From Alkalihalophilus marmarensis DSM 21297 (lineage in GTDB: Bacteria > Bacillota > Bacilli > Bacillales > Bacillaceae_D), in assembly GCF_000474275.2 (NCBI RefSeq), contig NZ_ATAE01000034.1:1-64000 (forward strand): 64,000 nt of DNA, written 5' to 3'. Numbering within the stretch: the stretch's first letter is position 1; the number at the start of each line of letters is the position of its first letter. The position numbers were made by a program, and so were the translations under genes. The notes under the pieces were generated by a model that was given only the letters and a program-made list of their open reading frames with translations, ran no database searches and was not told the origin of the DNA. Of the stretch, positions 63,729-64,000 are shown piece by piece.

Positions 63729-63762
63729 AATGGGTCTAACATGAGGTTAGACCCATTTTTGT
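63729..63762 (+). terminator. Terminator after the 32-aa gene
   Basis: AATGGGTCTAAC pairs exactly with GTTAGACCCATT, then T5. Confidence 0.92.
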
Positions 63763-63803
63763 TTATTTTCTCAACAAGCATCGAGTTATTTCCCCGGCAA
63801 TTT

Positions 63804-63840
63804 GTCGAAAAAAACAGCCTCAACTTAAACGAGGCTGTTT
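63804..63840 (-). terminator. Terminator of mgtE
   Basis: On the minus strand AAACAGCCTC pairs with GAGGCTGTTT, then a seven-T run. Confidence 0.9.
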
Positions 63841-63849
63841 CAAATAAAA

Positions 63850-64000
63850 TTATAAATGCTGCAGTTGAGATAAGAATGCTGTAGCAATTCCAAAGTAAAT
63901 CATTAAGGAAAAGATATCGTTAATTGTAGTGATGAGTGGACCTGAAGCAACTGCCGGGTCTACTCCAAAACGATATAACATAAGAGGAATAACAGTTCCT
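63850..64000 (-). CDS. mgtE: Magnesium transporter MgtE, C-terminal part (cut by window end)
   Basis: The last 49 or so residues of a minus-strand gene run off the right edge. VIPLMLYRFGVDPAVASGPLITTINDIFSLMIYFGIATAFL is the final pore segment of MgtE magnesium channels, including the conserved D-P-A-x-A-S-G-P Mg-site motif. The rest of the protein lies outside the window. Confidence 0.88.
   Translation of the reverse strand, partial: GTVIPLMLYRFGVDPAVASGPLITTINDIFSLMIYFGIATAFLSQLQHL

Noticed and set aside
63803-63809. TGTCGAA Spo0A-type box near the right end
   Set aside because: It coincides with the T tract of the mgtE terminator and is not in a promoter, so the match is probably chance.

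Overview
The window reads as about 64 kb of chromosome from a spore-forming, probably alkaliphilic or salt-tolerant Bacillaceae (Alkalihalobacillus, Shouchella or Halalkalibacter type). The evidence is the tRNA-sigW-rsiW-cdaA-cdaR-glmM-glmS order known from Bacillus subtilis, a Spo0E-type phosphatase, a multi-PAS sporulation-type kinase, a mature alkaline-subtilisin signature and a BH0509-family small protein. No insertion sequence, prophage or CRISPR array was seen.

Layout. 1-8 kb: four tRNAs, a Spo0E-like gene too short for most gene callers, the SigW/RsiW envelope-stress pair, the c-di-AMP cyclase operon with glmM, then glmS behind its ribozyme. 8-19.4 kb: katG with a PerR box, nano-RNase NrnB, an L,D-transpeptidase, a diguanylate cyclase, an amino-acid oxidase, an RsbR paralogue broken by a TAG codon, a lipoprotein cyclophilin, ferritin, a nucleobase permease and a peroxiredoxin. 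In the peroxiredoxin the peroxidatic cysteine codon is TGA, followed by a bacterial SECIS-like hairpin. 19.7-31.3 kb: an iron island with four Fur boxes, namely HmoA, a FecCD permease pair, an AraC regulator, a siderophore-binding lipoprotein and the six-gene petrobactin operon asbABCDEF.

31-43 kb: an M20 amidohydrolase, a CBS-ACT protein, a nucleobase permease, a DsbA/FrnE protein, a cystine-type ABC importer, metN-metI-metQ under a SAM-I riboswitch, and an oligopeptide-binding lipoprotein. A parS-like palindrome lies in the 557-base gap at 43.3 kb. 43.6-55.5 kb: a complete reductive pyrimidine catabolism island. PreT/PreA reduce uracil or thymine, dihydropyrimidinase opens the ring, beta-ureidopropionase releases the beta-amino acid, a class III aminotransferase makes the semialdehyde and MmsA makes acetyl- or propionyl-CoA. 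An NCS1 permease, a 78-residue unknown and a PucR regulator complete the set.

55.7-64 kb: a four-PAS histidine kinase, an alkaline subtilisin, and then the most unusual locus. This is a 61-residue secreted precursor ending in five perfect DLPHAG repeats, convergent with a PlcR-family HTH-TPR regulator. The repeats differ only at synonymous sites and share DLP with the PapR pheromone, so this looks like a multi-copy-signal relative of PlcR-PapR. After it come a TetR regulator, a redox-type HxlR/WrbA divergent pair with an operator candidate, a UspA protein, two very small genes and the C-terminus of MgtE.

The two strongest leads are the probable selenocysteine peroxiredoxin (18763-19389) and the repeat pheromone with its regulator (59441-60537). 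All calls come from reading the sequence; no database search was run.
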